Origin: Candidatus Jettenia sp.
GTDB lineage: Bacteria; Planctomycetota; Brocadiia; Brocadiales; Brocadiaceae
Length of the DNA: 64,000 nt
Direction of reading: 5' to 3'
NCBI GenBank assembly: GCA_021650895.1
Contig: CP091278.1
Location: 1,145,659-1,209,658 of the forward strand
This document shows positions 8,470 through 17,400 of the stretch, piece after piece. The notes beneath the pieces were generated by a model. It searched no databases, was not told the DNA's origin, and saw nothing but the letters and a program-made list of their open reading frames with translations. Within the stretch, counting starts at the first letter, position 1; every line of letters begins with the position of its first letter. The position numbers and the translations under genes are program-made.

Positions 8470-9393
8470 ATGAAATGTAAGGATTTAATTTCAATCGCAG
8501 AACTTTCACCATCCGATATTGAGGAAATATTTAGCGTTACCAGAGAGTTAAAAGAATGGCACAGTAAGGGGTATGATGAAAAGTGCCTGAGTGGAAAAAC
8601 CCTGGGGATGATTTTCGAGAAGAGTTCCATGCGCACACGCGTTTCTTTTGAAGTGGCAATGGTACAACTCGGTGGTCATCCTATCTATCTGACCCAAAAT
8701 GATATCAATCTGGGAAAAAGAGAGGCGGTAAAAGACGGCGCCAGGGTACTATCACGATATGTGGATGGCATTGTTATCCGCACCTTTAGTCAGGAAGTAA
8801 TTCAGGAACTTGCCCGGTATGCTACCGTACCTGTTATTAATGCTTTATCGGATTATCTTCATCCATGCCAGGCGCTCAGTGACCTGTATACTATTCAGGA
8901 GAAATTTGGTACCTATACCAATGTAAAGATAGCCTTTATCGGGGATGGGAATAATGTTGCACGCTCTCTGGCACAGATCAGTGCAAAGCTTGGTATTCCG
9001 TTCCATATTGCCTCTCCAAAAGGATATGAGCTTACACCAGATTTTACCTCTAAAGTGAAACAAATGACAGATAGGAGTGATATACTGCATCTCTACCAGG
9101 ACCCCAAAGAAGCTGCTGAGAATGCGAATATACTCTATACAGATACCTGGGTTAGCATGGGACAGGAGGCCGAAGCGCAAATACGAAAACAAGCCTTTAA
9201 GGACTTTCAAATTAATAGTGATCTTTTAAAGGTGGCAAAAGACAATGTCAAGGTAATGCATTGCCTGCCAGCTCATCGGGGAGAAGAGATAACTGATGAA
9301 GTTATTGATGGTCCGCATTCTATTGTATATGATCAGGCTGAAAACAGACTTCATCTGGAAAAGGCACTTTTAAAACTCCTGTTGCGCAGATAA
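8470..9393 (+). CDS. argF: Ornithine carbamoyltransferase
   Basis: This 307-residue enzyme makes citrulline from ornithine and carbamoyl phosphate. FEKSSMRTRVSFE holds the carbamoyl-phosphate STRTR-type motif, here S-M-R-T-R. HPCQALSD contacts both substrates. FIGDGNNVARSL is the ornithine-domain start, and MHCLPAHRGEEI carries the catalytic HCLP Cys. All expected motifs are intact and length is normal. It directly follows argD. Confidence 0.95.
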   Translation: MKCKDLISIAELSPSDIEEIFSVTRELKEWHSKGYDEKCLSGKTLGMIFEKSSMRTRVSFEVAMVQLGGHPIYLTQNDINLGKREAVKDGARVLSRYVDGIVIRTFSQEVIQELARYATVPVINALSDYLHPCQALSDLYTIQEKFGTYTNVKIAFIGDGNNVARSLAQISAKLGIPFHIASPKGYELTPDFTSKVKQMTDRSDILHLYQDPKEAAENANILYTDTWVSMGQEAEAQIRKQAFKDFQINSDLLKVAKDNVKVMHCLPAHRGEEITDEVIDGPHSIVYDQAENRLHLEKALLKLLLRR

Positions 9394-9533
9394 GAGGAGT
9401 TTATTATGGAAATACAAGAAATTTCATGAAAAATAATAAACCAACGACAGGTTGTTCTCTGAAAAGTTTTGGAGTACGAATTGGATTTCGTACAGAGAAT
9501 TTATGAAAGATAAAGAGATGAGATATTTCTAAT

Positions 9534-10289
9534 ATGAGAGTCGATAACCGTGAACAAGATGAGTTACGTCCGATAACCATGAAAAGGCGCTTTACGAAAT
9601 ATGCGCCTGGTTCTGTACTGATTGAAACAGGAAATACCAAGGTTCTCTGTAGTGCATCGGTTGAAGAAAGTGTTCCTCCGCATATAAAAAACACTGGTGA
9701 AGGCTGGATTACAGCAGAATATTCATTGCTCCCAGGGTCCACCCCCATCAGAGTTCCCAGAGAATCTACTAAAGGAAAAGTAATCGGCAGAACTCATGAA
9801 ATCCAAAGGTTCATTGGCCGTTCGTTACGTTCTATTATCGATCTTGCTGTATTGAAAGAGCGAACTATATGGATTGATTGTGATGTCATCCAGGCAGATG
9901 GAGGCACACGCACTGCAGCCATTACGGGTAGTTATATAGCATTAATGGACGCTATTCAATGGTTAAAGGGTAAAAACATGATTCAGGAGAATCCTGTCTT
10001 GAGCAGTATTGCTGCGGTAAGTGTGGGAATTGTAAATAACGTGGTTCTGTTAGACCTCTGTTATGCAGAAGATGCTGCTGCTCAGGTTGACATGAATATT
10101 GTAATGACCGGTAATGGTAAATTTATTGAAATTCAAGGTACTGGGGAAGAATATTCCTTTGATGATGAACAATTGGCTGAAATGTTGAAGATGGCAAAAA
10201 AAGGTATTTGCAAGATTACTGAAATTCAAAAAAAGGTATTAGAAGAGAGAGAGTGGAAATATGACATCAATTACAAACGATATTCATAA
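9534..10289 (+). CDS. rph: Ribonuclease PH
   Basis: This 251-residue protein is a phosphorolytic 3' exoribonuclease that trims tRNA 3' ends. MRVDNREQDELRPI is the typical N-terminus (R-x-D-x-R-x-x-D-x-x-R-P). GWITAEYSLLPGST and RTHEIQRFIGRSLR carry phosphate-binding arginines. DCDVIQADGGTRTAAITG is the conserved catalytic block. It overlaps rdgB by 29 nt, a pairing commonly seen in bacteria, which supports coupled expression. Confidence 0.94.
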   Translation: MRVDNREQDELRPITMKRRFTKYAPGSVLIETGNTKVLCSASVEESVPPHIKNTGEGWITAEYSLLPGSTPIRVPRESTKGKVIGRTHEIQRFIGRSLRSIIDLAVLKERTIWIDCDVIQADGGTRTAAITGSYIALMDAIQWLKGKNMIQENPVLSSIAAVSVGIVNNVVLLDLCYAEDAAAQVDMNIVMTGNGKFIEIQGTGEEYSFDDEQLAEMLKMAKKGICKITEIQKKVLEEREWKYDINYKRYS

Positions 10290-10893
10290 AAAAACTATAC
10301 TCATTGCTACACAAAATAAAAATAAGAGAATAGAGATACTAGATATCCTTAAAAACATTCCTGGAATTTTATTTCGGGATATTGAGGATTTTCCTTTTCT
10401 TCCAACGGTAGAAGAAGATAAAAATACCTTTCAGGAAAACGCAGTGAGAAAAGCAACCATTTTGGCAAAGGCCTGTAATACATGGGTAATGGCAGATGAT
10501 TCCGGACTTCAGGTTGATGCACTCAATGGCCGTCCTGGTGTCTTCTCATGCAGGTACGCTGGTCCAAATGCTACCGACGAAAAGAATAGAGAAAAAGTAT
10601 TATCAGAATTAAAGGGAGTGCCAAAAGAAAGGCGTACGGCAAGGTTTGTCTGTACTATTGCCCTTGCAAGTCCACACGAATTATTCTTTGTGGTAGAAGG
10701 CCGTTGTGAGGGTTTCATTACCGAAGAACCAAAAGGAAAAAGAGGATTTGGATACGATCCTATTTTTTATGTACCTCAATACCATCAAACCTTTGGAGAA
10801 CTGCACTCTTCAATTAAGAATATGATTAGCCATCGTGCGGATGCATTAAAGCAATTTAAAGAACGGATAATGCCTCTGATTCGGAAAATATAG
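10261..10893 (+). CDS. rdgB: XTP/dITP diphosphatase (RdgB/HAM1 family)
   Basis: This 210-residue protein removes non-canonical purine nucleotides (dITP, XTP) from the nucleotide pool. ILIATQNKNKRIEI is the family N-terminal loop, and DDSGLQVDALNGRPGVFS is the most conserved catalytic segment. KGKRGFGYDPIFYVP and ISHRADAL near the end complete the pattern. The ATG overlaps the end of rph by 29 nt. The sequence before the family core is about 13 residues longer than needed, so a later start is possible, but none is better supported. Confidence 0.93.
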   Translation: MTSITNDIHKKTILIATQNKNKRIEILDILKNIPGILFRDIEDFPFLPTVEEDKNTFQENAVRKATILAKACNTWVMADDSGLQVDALNGRPGVFSCRYAGPNATDEKNREKVLSELKGVPKERRTARFVCTIALASPHELFFVVEGRCEGFITEEPKGKRGFGYDPIFYVPQYHQTFGELHSSIKNMISHRADALKQFKERIMPLIRKI

Positions 10894-11042
10894 GTATCTT
10901 ATACCTGCAAAACTTATATTTTTTACCACAGACAAAGCATTGGATAAACCTTGTCCCTACAAGCTTTAAGCAGGGATGGTTTTTGTTCGTGCATTCTATT
11001 TTATTCAGCTTTAGGATGAGCTTGCTTTAAACGAGATATGAA

Positions 11043-11990
11043 TTATCTCTTTCGTGATTCTCTGCTACAAACATTATCCCAGTACTGATCAACCATTTCT
11101 TGTATTCTCTTGAGTGTCTCTTCTTGTCTTACAGGCTTAAAAAGATGCGCAAATCTCCCTTGTCCCTTTAAATACTCTTCAACAGGCTTAAAACTTTTCG
11201 GAACAACCGTATGCTTTACTTCACCGTAGATTGCCTCTTTTAAAGCCCAGATACCTGTATCGACAGCTAATCTTGCAAATTTAGCAGAATGTGATGGGTC
11301 TGTTACCCATCCGGCAGGACAAGGAGAAAGGTTTATGAAGAGTTTTGGTCCCTTATACTGCTCTGCTTTTTTAAACTTATTGATCAGGTCAACAGGATGA
11401 GCAGGCGAAATGGTAGCAAGATAGGGTGGTGTATGACTCCTCCATATCTCAAAGAGGTTCTTCTTCGAAAGTTCTAACCCTGTTGGGCTTATTCTTCCTA
11501 TCGGTGTAGTTCCGGTCTTTGATGCAAAGGGTGTTGCTCCGGACGATTGGAAACCTGTGTTTCCATACGCCTCGTTATCAGAGCATATATAATAAAAATC
11601 GAGGTTACGGTAGAGAGCTCCCGATGTGGATGCAAGACCGATATCGTAAGCAACTCCGTCACCTGTCAATACAACTACCTTTAAATTTTCTTTCGAATCA
11701 AGCCGCCCCTTCCTTATTAATATATCCAAGGCATCCCTTATACCTTGCGCTCCTGCCGGAGCACAGGCCATTGCTGTGTAAAGCCAGGAACTTTTAAAAG
11801 GGGTAAACGGATAAACAGCAAGTAAGGTAAAACAGCCTGCCGCATTTACAACAACGATCTTTTCCCCCAATACCTTCAAACAATGCCTCAGGGATAAAAG
11901 CCCTCCACATCCTGCACAGGTAGGAGTGCCTGGAGAAAGGTTTTCCTCTTGAGGAATATCTTTTATGGATTTTATCGTTGTTATATTCAT
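11043..11990 (-). CDS. porB: 2-oxoacid:ferredoxin oxidoreductase, beta (TPP-binding) subunit
   Basis: Starting at the ATG at 11990 gives 315 residues beginning MNITTIKSIKD; a longer frame to 12056 overlaps the end of the alpha gene and is less likely. TCAGCGG at the N-terminus supplies Fe-S or structural cysteines of PorB. LTGDGVAYDIGLAS is the TPP/Mg GDG motif, followed by YICSDNEAYGNTGFQSSGATP. Later, LFINLSPCPAGW is typical. It is the third gene of a minus-strand gamma-delta, alpha, beta unit. In anammox bacteria such enzymes make pyruvate from acetyl-CoA after the Wood-Ljungdahl pathway. Pyruvate as substrate is inferred. Confidence 0.87.
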   Translation of the reverse strand: MNITTIKSIKDIPQEENLSPGTPTCAGCGGLLSLRHCLKVLGEKIVVVNAAGCFTLLAVYPFTPFKSSWLYTAMACAPAGAQGIRDALDILIRKGRLDSKENLKVVVLTGDGVAYDIGLASTSGALYRNLDFYYICSDNEAYGNTGFQSSGATPFASKTGTTPIGRISPTGLELSKKNLFEIWRSHTPPYLATISPAHPVDLINKFKKAEQYKGPKLFINLSPCPAGWVTDPSHSAKFARLAVDTGIWALKEAIYGEVKHTVVPKSFKPVEEYLKGQGRFAHLFKPVRQEETLKRIQEMVDQYWDNVCSRESRKR

Positions 11991-12010
11991 AAATTTAAGA
12001 TGCAAATATA

Positions 12011-13297
12011 TTATTCTTTTCCATGTTCTGTGATATTGTGCGTTTCTCCGCGACAATTACTATAGTTTTTATTCCCCTTCCCAGCCACGTTCTTCAATTT
12101 CTCCATCTCCTTCCATTCCATTTCTGTATAAAGAAGGTAAGGAACTTTACCTACTCCTGTATCGACCGCCTCAATCATACGATCAAAGATAAACTCAAAC
12201 TCCTCAGAGCTAATAGTTTTTCCTCCAAGCCCTCCAATAAACGACAACAAAAGAGGTCGTTCTTTTTCATTATACATAACGCTGGAAATTTCTGAATACA
12301 AGATACCGCCCTTCCCTACACTAATATTCTGGTCTACAATAGCTACAGCTTTTGCTTTTCTTATTGCTTCCTTTATGCCCAATTCCGGGAACGGTCTTAG
12401 AAGTCTCAACCTCAAAAGCCCGGCTTTAACACCTTTTTCCCGTGCCCTCTTTACAGCAGCCTTCCCAAGGGTTGAAAATGAGTTGGTCATGATCAGAATA
12501 TATTCCGCATCATCGATCATATAGCCTTCAGTAGTATTGTAACTTCTCCCAAAAAGTCTTCCGAACTCTTCAGATACCTCTCTATAAACATCTAATGCGC
12601 CCATACTAGCAAAATGCATTTGATATTTAAAATAAGAATATCCAGAACCACCAATAACTGCCGTTCCCTGTGCCATTGGTTGACTTGCCTTGAAAAATGC
12701 GTGTTTGGGTCGATATGGCGGCAGGAACCTTACCACCTGCTCTCTATCAGGCACCTCTACTGGTTCTCTCGTAAAGGAGAGATGAAACCCATCCATATTA
12801 ATAAGTACTGGCAAGAGGACACGCTCATCCTCTGCTAACCGGTATGCTATTAAGACCGAATCTAACACCTCCTGACAGGTCTCACAGTGGATCTGTAAAA
12901 ATCCGGCATCCCTTGCAGCAAGGATATCATTATGATCAGGTTCAAGGGTTATCGGGGAGGATAAAGCCCTTGATACATTTACCATTACCAGAGGTACGCG
13001 CCATCCTGCTACCGTATAGAGCATCTCAAATCCATACAACAGTCCCTGACTCGATGTTGCCGTAAAGACCCTCACCCCTGTAGCAGAAGCAGCGCCCGCT
13101 GCTGTAATCATGGAATGCTCCGAGTCCAGGGTAACAAACTTGGTATCAACATCTCCATTGGATATCCACCTTGCCAGCATCTCAATAATCTCCGTTTGTG
13201 GAGTTATCGGATACGCAGGAACATAATCAACTTCTGCCAATCTCACACCCCAGGCTGCCGCAGCATTACCCGTAAGCATTTCCTTTATCATTGCCAC
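12011..13297 (-). CDS. porA: 2-oxoacid:ferredoxin oxidoreductase, alpha subunit
   Basis: This 428-residue protein starts MAMIKEMLTGNAAAAWG and has the PorA pyrimidine-binding domain: YPITPQTEIIEML, then FVTLDSEHSMITAAGAASATG with the catalytic Glu of the TPP-dependent family, then TSSQGLLYGFEML. AVIGGSGYSYFKYQ begins the middle domain. KAVAIVDQNISVGKGG lies in the C-terminal transketolase-like domain. It lies 67 nt after the gamma-delta gene and 20 nt before the beta gene. The complex transfers electrons to ferredoxin. Confidence 0.88.
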   Translation of the reverse strand: MAMIKEMLTGNAAAAWGVRLAEVDYVPAYPITPQTEIIEMLARWISNGDVDTKFVTLDSEHSMITAAGAASATGVRVFTATSSQGLLYGFEMLYTVAGWRVPLVMVNVSRALSSPITLEPDHNDILAARDAGFLQIHCETCQEVLDSVLIAYRLAEDERVLLPVLINMDGFHLSFTREPVEVPDREQVVRFLPPYRPKHAFFKASQPMAQGTAVIGGSGYSYFKYQMHFASMGALDVYREVSEEFGRLFGRSYNTTEGYMIDDAEYILIMTNSFSTLGKAAVKRAREKGVKAGLLRLRLLRPFPELGIKEAIRKAKAVAIVDQNISVGKGGILYSEISSVMYNEKERPLLLSFIGGLGGKTISSEEFEFIFDRMIEAVDTGVGKVPYLLYTEMEWKEMEKLKNVAGKGNKNYSNCRGETHNITEHGKE

Positions 13298-13364
13298 AAT
13301 AACTTCCCCAGGTAAATTTCAGTCAGATGATTTTTGTCTTTCACAAAAATAATGAGTATATAGC

Positions 13365-14258
13365 TTACCACGCATGAGCCTCTCGCATGCCCTCTATTGC
13401 TTTTACCGGACACTCCTCAACACATATCATACATCCTTTACAATTATCGTAATCAGTATATGGATAGCCATCCTCATTCACAGAAATACAGGCATCAGGA
13501 CATCTAACTACACAGACCATACATTTAGTACAGATATCGTAATTCCAGACAGGCTTAAACACCCTCCAGTTACCTGTTTTTCGTAAAGGGGTATTTCCTG
13601 TAGTATATATGGTAGGGCTAGAAATAAGGGCTGTTTCAAAGGGAACTGTGATAACTGGATTTGCTTTGTGAATACCTTTAGCAATCTTTATTTCGATAGG
13701 TTTTATAGCATGAAAACAGTACTGTGATGCTTCTTTATTCTTTAGCAAAAACTCTTTCTCTGTTATAATCTCCGACAGTTCCTTTTCAATGGACTTTTTT
13801 AGGGAATCTTCTCCAAGGTTAACAATCCTTGCGGCAATTCCTCCTGCCAAGGCGCTAAGAATAGGTTTCCCCAGCATCTTTAAGCTAATCTTTGTTATAT
13901 CTAAGGTAATAACTTGCACAGAAATTTTATACGTATCCTTCAACTCTACTGCACTGCGAGCGGTATTAACAAAAACAATACCATGCTCTTTAAGTCCTGA
14001 TAAAGGATGCGCATGGGGATCATCAAGGAGGGTTTCATCCAATACAAACACACTATCTGGTTCTGCTATTATACCACGCTCCAGAATAGGTTCTTTTGAT
14101 ATGCGGGTGAAGGCAGATATCGGCGCACCTCTCCGTTCTGCACCGTAGAGCGGAAAATCCTGGGCATAGTACCCTTCAAAAAAAGCAGCAGTGCCAAGTA
14201 TCCTGCTCGCAATCTTTGCTCCCTGACCACCCCTACCATGAAATCTTAATCTAAGCAC
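13365..14258 (-). CDS. porG: 2-oxoacid:ferredoxin oxidoreductase, fused gamma and delta (ferredoxin) subunits
   Basis: This 297-residue protein fuses two usual subunits. Residues 1-190 are the gamma domain (FHGRGGQGAKIASRIL, YGAERRGAPISAFTR). The C-terminal 70 residues are a delta-type ferredoxin with two four-cysteine clusters, CTKCMVCVVRCPDAC and CKGCMICVEECPVKA, suitable for two [4Fe-4S] centres. The C-terminal domain should receive electrons from the TPP subunit. It is the first gene of the three-gene minus-strand unit, and the structured repeats at 14296-14375 lie upstream. Confidence 0.87.
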   Translation of the reverse strand: MLRLRFHGRGGQGAKIASRILGTAAFFEGYYAQDFPLYGAERRGAPISAFTRISKEPILERGIIAEPDSVFVLDETLLDDPHAHPLSGLKEHGIVFVNTARSAVELKDTYKISVQVITLDITKISLKMLGKPILSALAGGIAARIVNLGEDSLKKSIEKELSEIITEKEFLLKNKEASQYCFHAIKPIEIKIAKGIHKANPVITVPFETALISSPTIYTTGNTPLRKTGNWRVFKPVWNYDICTKCMVCVVRCPDACISVNEDGYPYTDYDNCKGCMICVEECPVKAIEGMREAHAW

Positions 14259-14295
14259 GTAAAAATCCTATTGTTTAAATTAGGCTCAAGTAAAA

Positions 14296-14375
14296 GTAGG
14301 TCGAAAACCTGCCCCTACCCACTGTAGGGCAAGGCTTTAGCCTTGCAAAGGTGCAAACCGAAAGGTTTGCCCTAC
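14296..14375. repeat. Structured palindromic repeats, including TAGGGCAAGGC family copy 2
   Basis: GTAGG (14296-14300) and CCTAC (14313-14317 region) form one palindrome. The second is GTAGGGCAA (14324-14332) with TTGCCCTAC (14367-14375). It encloses hairpins CAAGGCT/AGCCTTG (14330-14336, 14339-14345) and GCAAACC/GGTTTGC (14353-14359, 14364-14370). The outer stem and first hairpin are the same as at 6047-6122. The rest of the 357-bp gap between 14259 and 14615 is AT-rich with nothing recognised. Confidence 0.7.
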
Positions 14376-14615
14376 AGAATTGAAATTTCTAAACATGAAA
14401 ATAGAAATATTCATAGTTGATTATTGTACAGAATCATCCATAGGCAGGCAAGGAATTGTTTTATGGTTTGAGAAATCAAAATTTAAGATTTTCTATTACT
14501 TAATGCCTGCTATACTCTATACCTGTATATAAGTTGACTTAAAACAATACTTTTGTTAAAATTTTTAGCTTGTGTAAAATAAATAAAAGAGTACGGATTC
14601 GTGAGGATTGATAAC

Positions 14616-15575
14616 ATGGGTAACTACGTTATTGGCATTGACCTGGGAGGTACGAATTTAAAGGCAGGTATTGTCGATAAAGATGGGAAAATTCACCACA
14701 GGCTCTCAATAAAAACTAATTATAACGCCGATTCTCAAACAATTTCCGACCAAATATTTAAACTCATTCATGATATTATCATGATAGCTCAGGTAAAAAC
14801 ATCCGATATTGTAGGTATCGGGCTCGGCTCTCCTGGCCTCATTGATAAAAGAGGTGAAACGATTCTATTTTCACCAAACTTACCACAATGGCGTAATATA
14901 CCCATTAAAGAAATGATAACAAAACGGTTTGTTGTTCCCTGTGTGCTGGAAAATGATGCGAACGCAGCCGCATGGGGTGAGAAGTGGGTAGGGGCAGCCC
15001 GGGAAGCCAGTTCAGTAGTAATGATAACTCTTGGTACAGGTATCGGAGGCGGCATTATTATAGATAACAAACTTTGGCGCGGCGCTAATAACGTGGCTGG
15101 TGAAATTGGCCATATGGTAATTCAGAAGGATGGAAGAAAATGCAATTGTGGCAACTATGGATGTATCGAGGCATATGCCTCGGCTACGGCCATGGTGCGG
15201 CGTTTTAAGGAGTTATTAAGGAGCGGTACCGTATCATTACTCAAGGATTCAGATGAAATAACGGCAAAGATGATCAATGATGCAGCCTTACAGGGCGATA
15301 AAGCATCTTTAGATATTATCAAAGAAACAGGACAGTACCTCGGTATTGCCCTTGTAAACATTATGCATATAGTAAATCCCGAGGTAATTGTATTAGCAGG
15401 AGGAATGGCAGCTTCGGGAGAATTACTGATGGACCCCGTCAGACAGTTAACAAAGCAAAAGGCCTTCGAGGCCTCGTATAAAGATACAAAAATTGTATTT
15501 TCACAACTTGGAAATGATGCGGGAATTATTGGAGCGGCAGGATGTCTACTGAAAGAATTAGAAATTTCTGTATAA
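14616..15575 (+). CDS. ROK family sugar kinase (glucokinase-like)
   Basis: The start is placed at the ATG at 14616 because a GAGG ribosome site lies 9 nt upstream; a GTG at 14601 is also in frame. The 319-residue protein begins [20 protein letters not shown], the ROK ATP-binding motif. [18 protein letters not shown] contains the catalytic Asp. [13 protein letters not shown] is the phosphate loop. A zinc-binding motif [19 protein letters not shown] carries the His and three Cys of ROK kinases. Glucose is the likeliest substrate but the family also includes N-acetylglucosamine and mannose kinases. It overlaps lepA by 34 nt. Confidence 0.87.
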   Translation: MGNYVIGIDLGGTNLKAGIVDKDGKIHHRLSIKTNYNADSQTISDQIFKLIHDIIMIAQVKTSDIVGIGLGSPGLIDKRGETILFSPNLPQWRNIPIKEMITKRFVVPCVLENDANAAAWGEKWVGAAREASSVVMITLGTGIGGGIIIDNKLWRGANNVAGEIGHMVIQKDGRKCNCGNYGCIEAYASATAMVRRFKELLRSGTVSLLKDSDEITAKMINDAALQGDKASLDIIKETGQYLGIALVNIMHIVNPEVIVLAGGMAASGELLMDPVRQLTKQKAFEASYKDTKIVFSQLGNDAGIIGAAGCLLKELEISV

Positions 15576-17338
15576 TTGCACATATTGACCATGGAAAATC
15601 TACCCTGGCAGATCGTCTCCTGGAAAAGACACATACTATTACCTCCAGAGAGTTCCGTAACCAGATGCTTGATGATATGGATTTGGAACGCGAACGCGGT
15701 ATCACCATTAAGGCAAGTGCGGTTGCACTAAAACTTGTAAGGAACGGTCAGGAGTATAATTTAAACCTTATAGATACGCCAGGCCATGTGGATTTTAGTT
15801 ATGAAGTCTCCAGGAGCCTGGGCGCCTGCGAAGGCGCTCTTCTTCTCGTGGATGCCTCACAGGGCGTAGAGGCCCAGACTGTTGCGAATGCCTATCTTGC
15901 CATGGAACACAATTTGGCAATTATCCCGGTTATCAGTAAGATCGATCTGCCACAATCCCGGCCCTACGATGTGCTTACCGAAATGGAAAAAACGTTAGGT
16001 ATTTCTCCGGAAGAAGCATTCATGGTTAGCGCAAAGACAGGAGCTGGTATTGATGAAATCTTTGATGCCATTATCAAACATATCCCGCCACCAAAAGATA
16101 GCTCAGATGCACCATTAAAGGCACTGATCTTTGATTCTGTATACGATGAATATCGTGGTGTTATTATTTACCTCCGCATCTTTGATGGTTCTATCAAGGT
16201 GGGTGATGAGATATATATGATGAAAACAAACCGTTCTTTCAAGGTGGAAGAGGTAGGGGTATTCAAACCCAAAATGGTAGCCAAAGATAGCCTTTCCGCC
16301 GGGGAAGTAGGCTATTGCATTGCTAATATTAAATCCATTCGGGACGTCAAGGTAGGAGATACGGTCACTCATGCGAGAGAAAGAGCGGCAGAAGCATTAC
16401 CAGGATACCGGCCACCGATACCCATGGTATATTGCGGTATTTACCCGGCAAATAATGCCGATTTTCATCTGCTTCGCGAGGCATTAGAGCGATTAAGCCT
16501 GAACGATTCGTCATTTACCTTTGAGCCGGAAACATCACAAGCCCTTGGATTCGGGTTCAGATGCGGATTCCTTGGGCTTTTGCATATGGAAATTGTCCAG
16601 GAACGCCTGGAACGTGAGAGCAACATTAACATAGTACAAACCGCACCAAACGTAACTTATGAGATATTAAAAATAAATAAAGAGATAGTTAAGGTTGATA
16701 ATCCCGAAAAAGTACCCTCGGTAAATGAAATTGAGGAATTTCGGGAGCCGATAGTACGTGCCAGCTTTGTCTTACCAACTGAATACTTAGGAGCCATTAT
16801 GCAACTGGCCGAGGCACGCAGAGGAAAATACAAAGGCACTGAATATCTGAGTGAAAAACGCGCAATTCTTACCTATGAACTCCCCTTATCTGAAATCATT
16901 TTTGATTTCTTTGACAAGATGAAATCTGCCACCAGAGGTTATGGAACATTGGACTACGATTTTATCGGATACGAGCATGCAGATCTTGTAAAATTGGATA
17001 TCCTTGTATCTGGGAAACGGGTAGACGCCCTTTCGACAATCGTGCATAGAAAAGATGCAGACGTGAAAGGCAGAAAATTAGTAAAAAAACTCAAGAATGA
17101 GATTTCACGACACCTCTTCGAGGTCGTCCTGCAGGCAGCAATCGGAAGCAGGATTATTGCAAGAGAATCAATCCGCCCGATTGCAAAAAATGTTACCGCT
17201 AAGTGTTATGGTGGTGATATTACCAGAAAACGAAAGCTTTTGGAAAAACAAAAAGAAGGTAAAAAGAGGATGAAATCCGTAGGTAACGTAGAAATTCCAC
17301 AAAAAGCATTTTTATCGGTATTATCTGTTGATGAATAA
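15542..17338 (+). CDS. lepA: Elongation factor 4 (LepA), ribosome back-translocase GTPase
   Basis: This 598-residue protein is full length for LepA, a translational GTPase that acts on stalled ribosomes. [16 protein letters not shown] is the G1 loop, [16 protein letters not shown] the G3 loop and [12 protein letters not shown] the G4 region. The LepA-specific C-terminal domain begins after GYGTLDYDF and ends near [19 protein letters not shown] 34-nt overlap with the ROK kinase suggests coupled translation. The lepA-lepB (signal peptidase) order that follows is common in bacteria. Confidence 0.96.
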   Translation: MSTERIRNFCIIAHIDHGKSTLADRLLEKTHTITSREFRNQMLDDMDLERERGITIKASAVALKLVRNGQEYNLNLIDTPGHVDFSYEVSRSLGACEGALLLVDASQGVEAQTVANAYLAMEHNLAIIPVISKIDLPQSRPYDVLTEMEKTLGISPEEAFMVSAKTGAGIDEIFDAIIKHIPPPKDSSDAPLKALIFDSVYDEYRGVIIYLRIFDGSIKVGDEIYMMKTNRSFKVEEVGVFKPKMVAKDSLSAGEVGYCIANIKSIRDVKVGDTVTHARERAAEALPGYRPPIPMVYCGIYPANNADFHLLREALERLSLNDSSFTFEPETSQALGFGFRCGFLGLLHMEIVQERLERESNINIVQTAPNVTYEILKINKEIVKVDNPEKVPSVNEIEEFREPIVRASFVLPTEYLGAIMQLAEARRGKYKGTEYLSEKRAILTYELPLSEIIFDFFDKMKSATRGYGTLDYDFIGYEHADLVKLDILVSGKRVDALSTIVHRKDADVKGRKLVKKLKNEISRHLFEVVLQAAIGSRIIARESIRPIAKNVTAKCYGGDITRKRKLLEKQKEGKKRMKSVGNVEIPQKAFLSVLSVDE

Positions 17339-17400
17339 CAAAGTATCTCTATTTTCTGCGTTCTCTGTGGTTAAATTTAACAATACTAATGAGGTACAGA

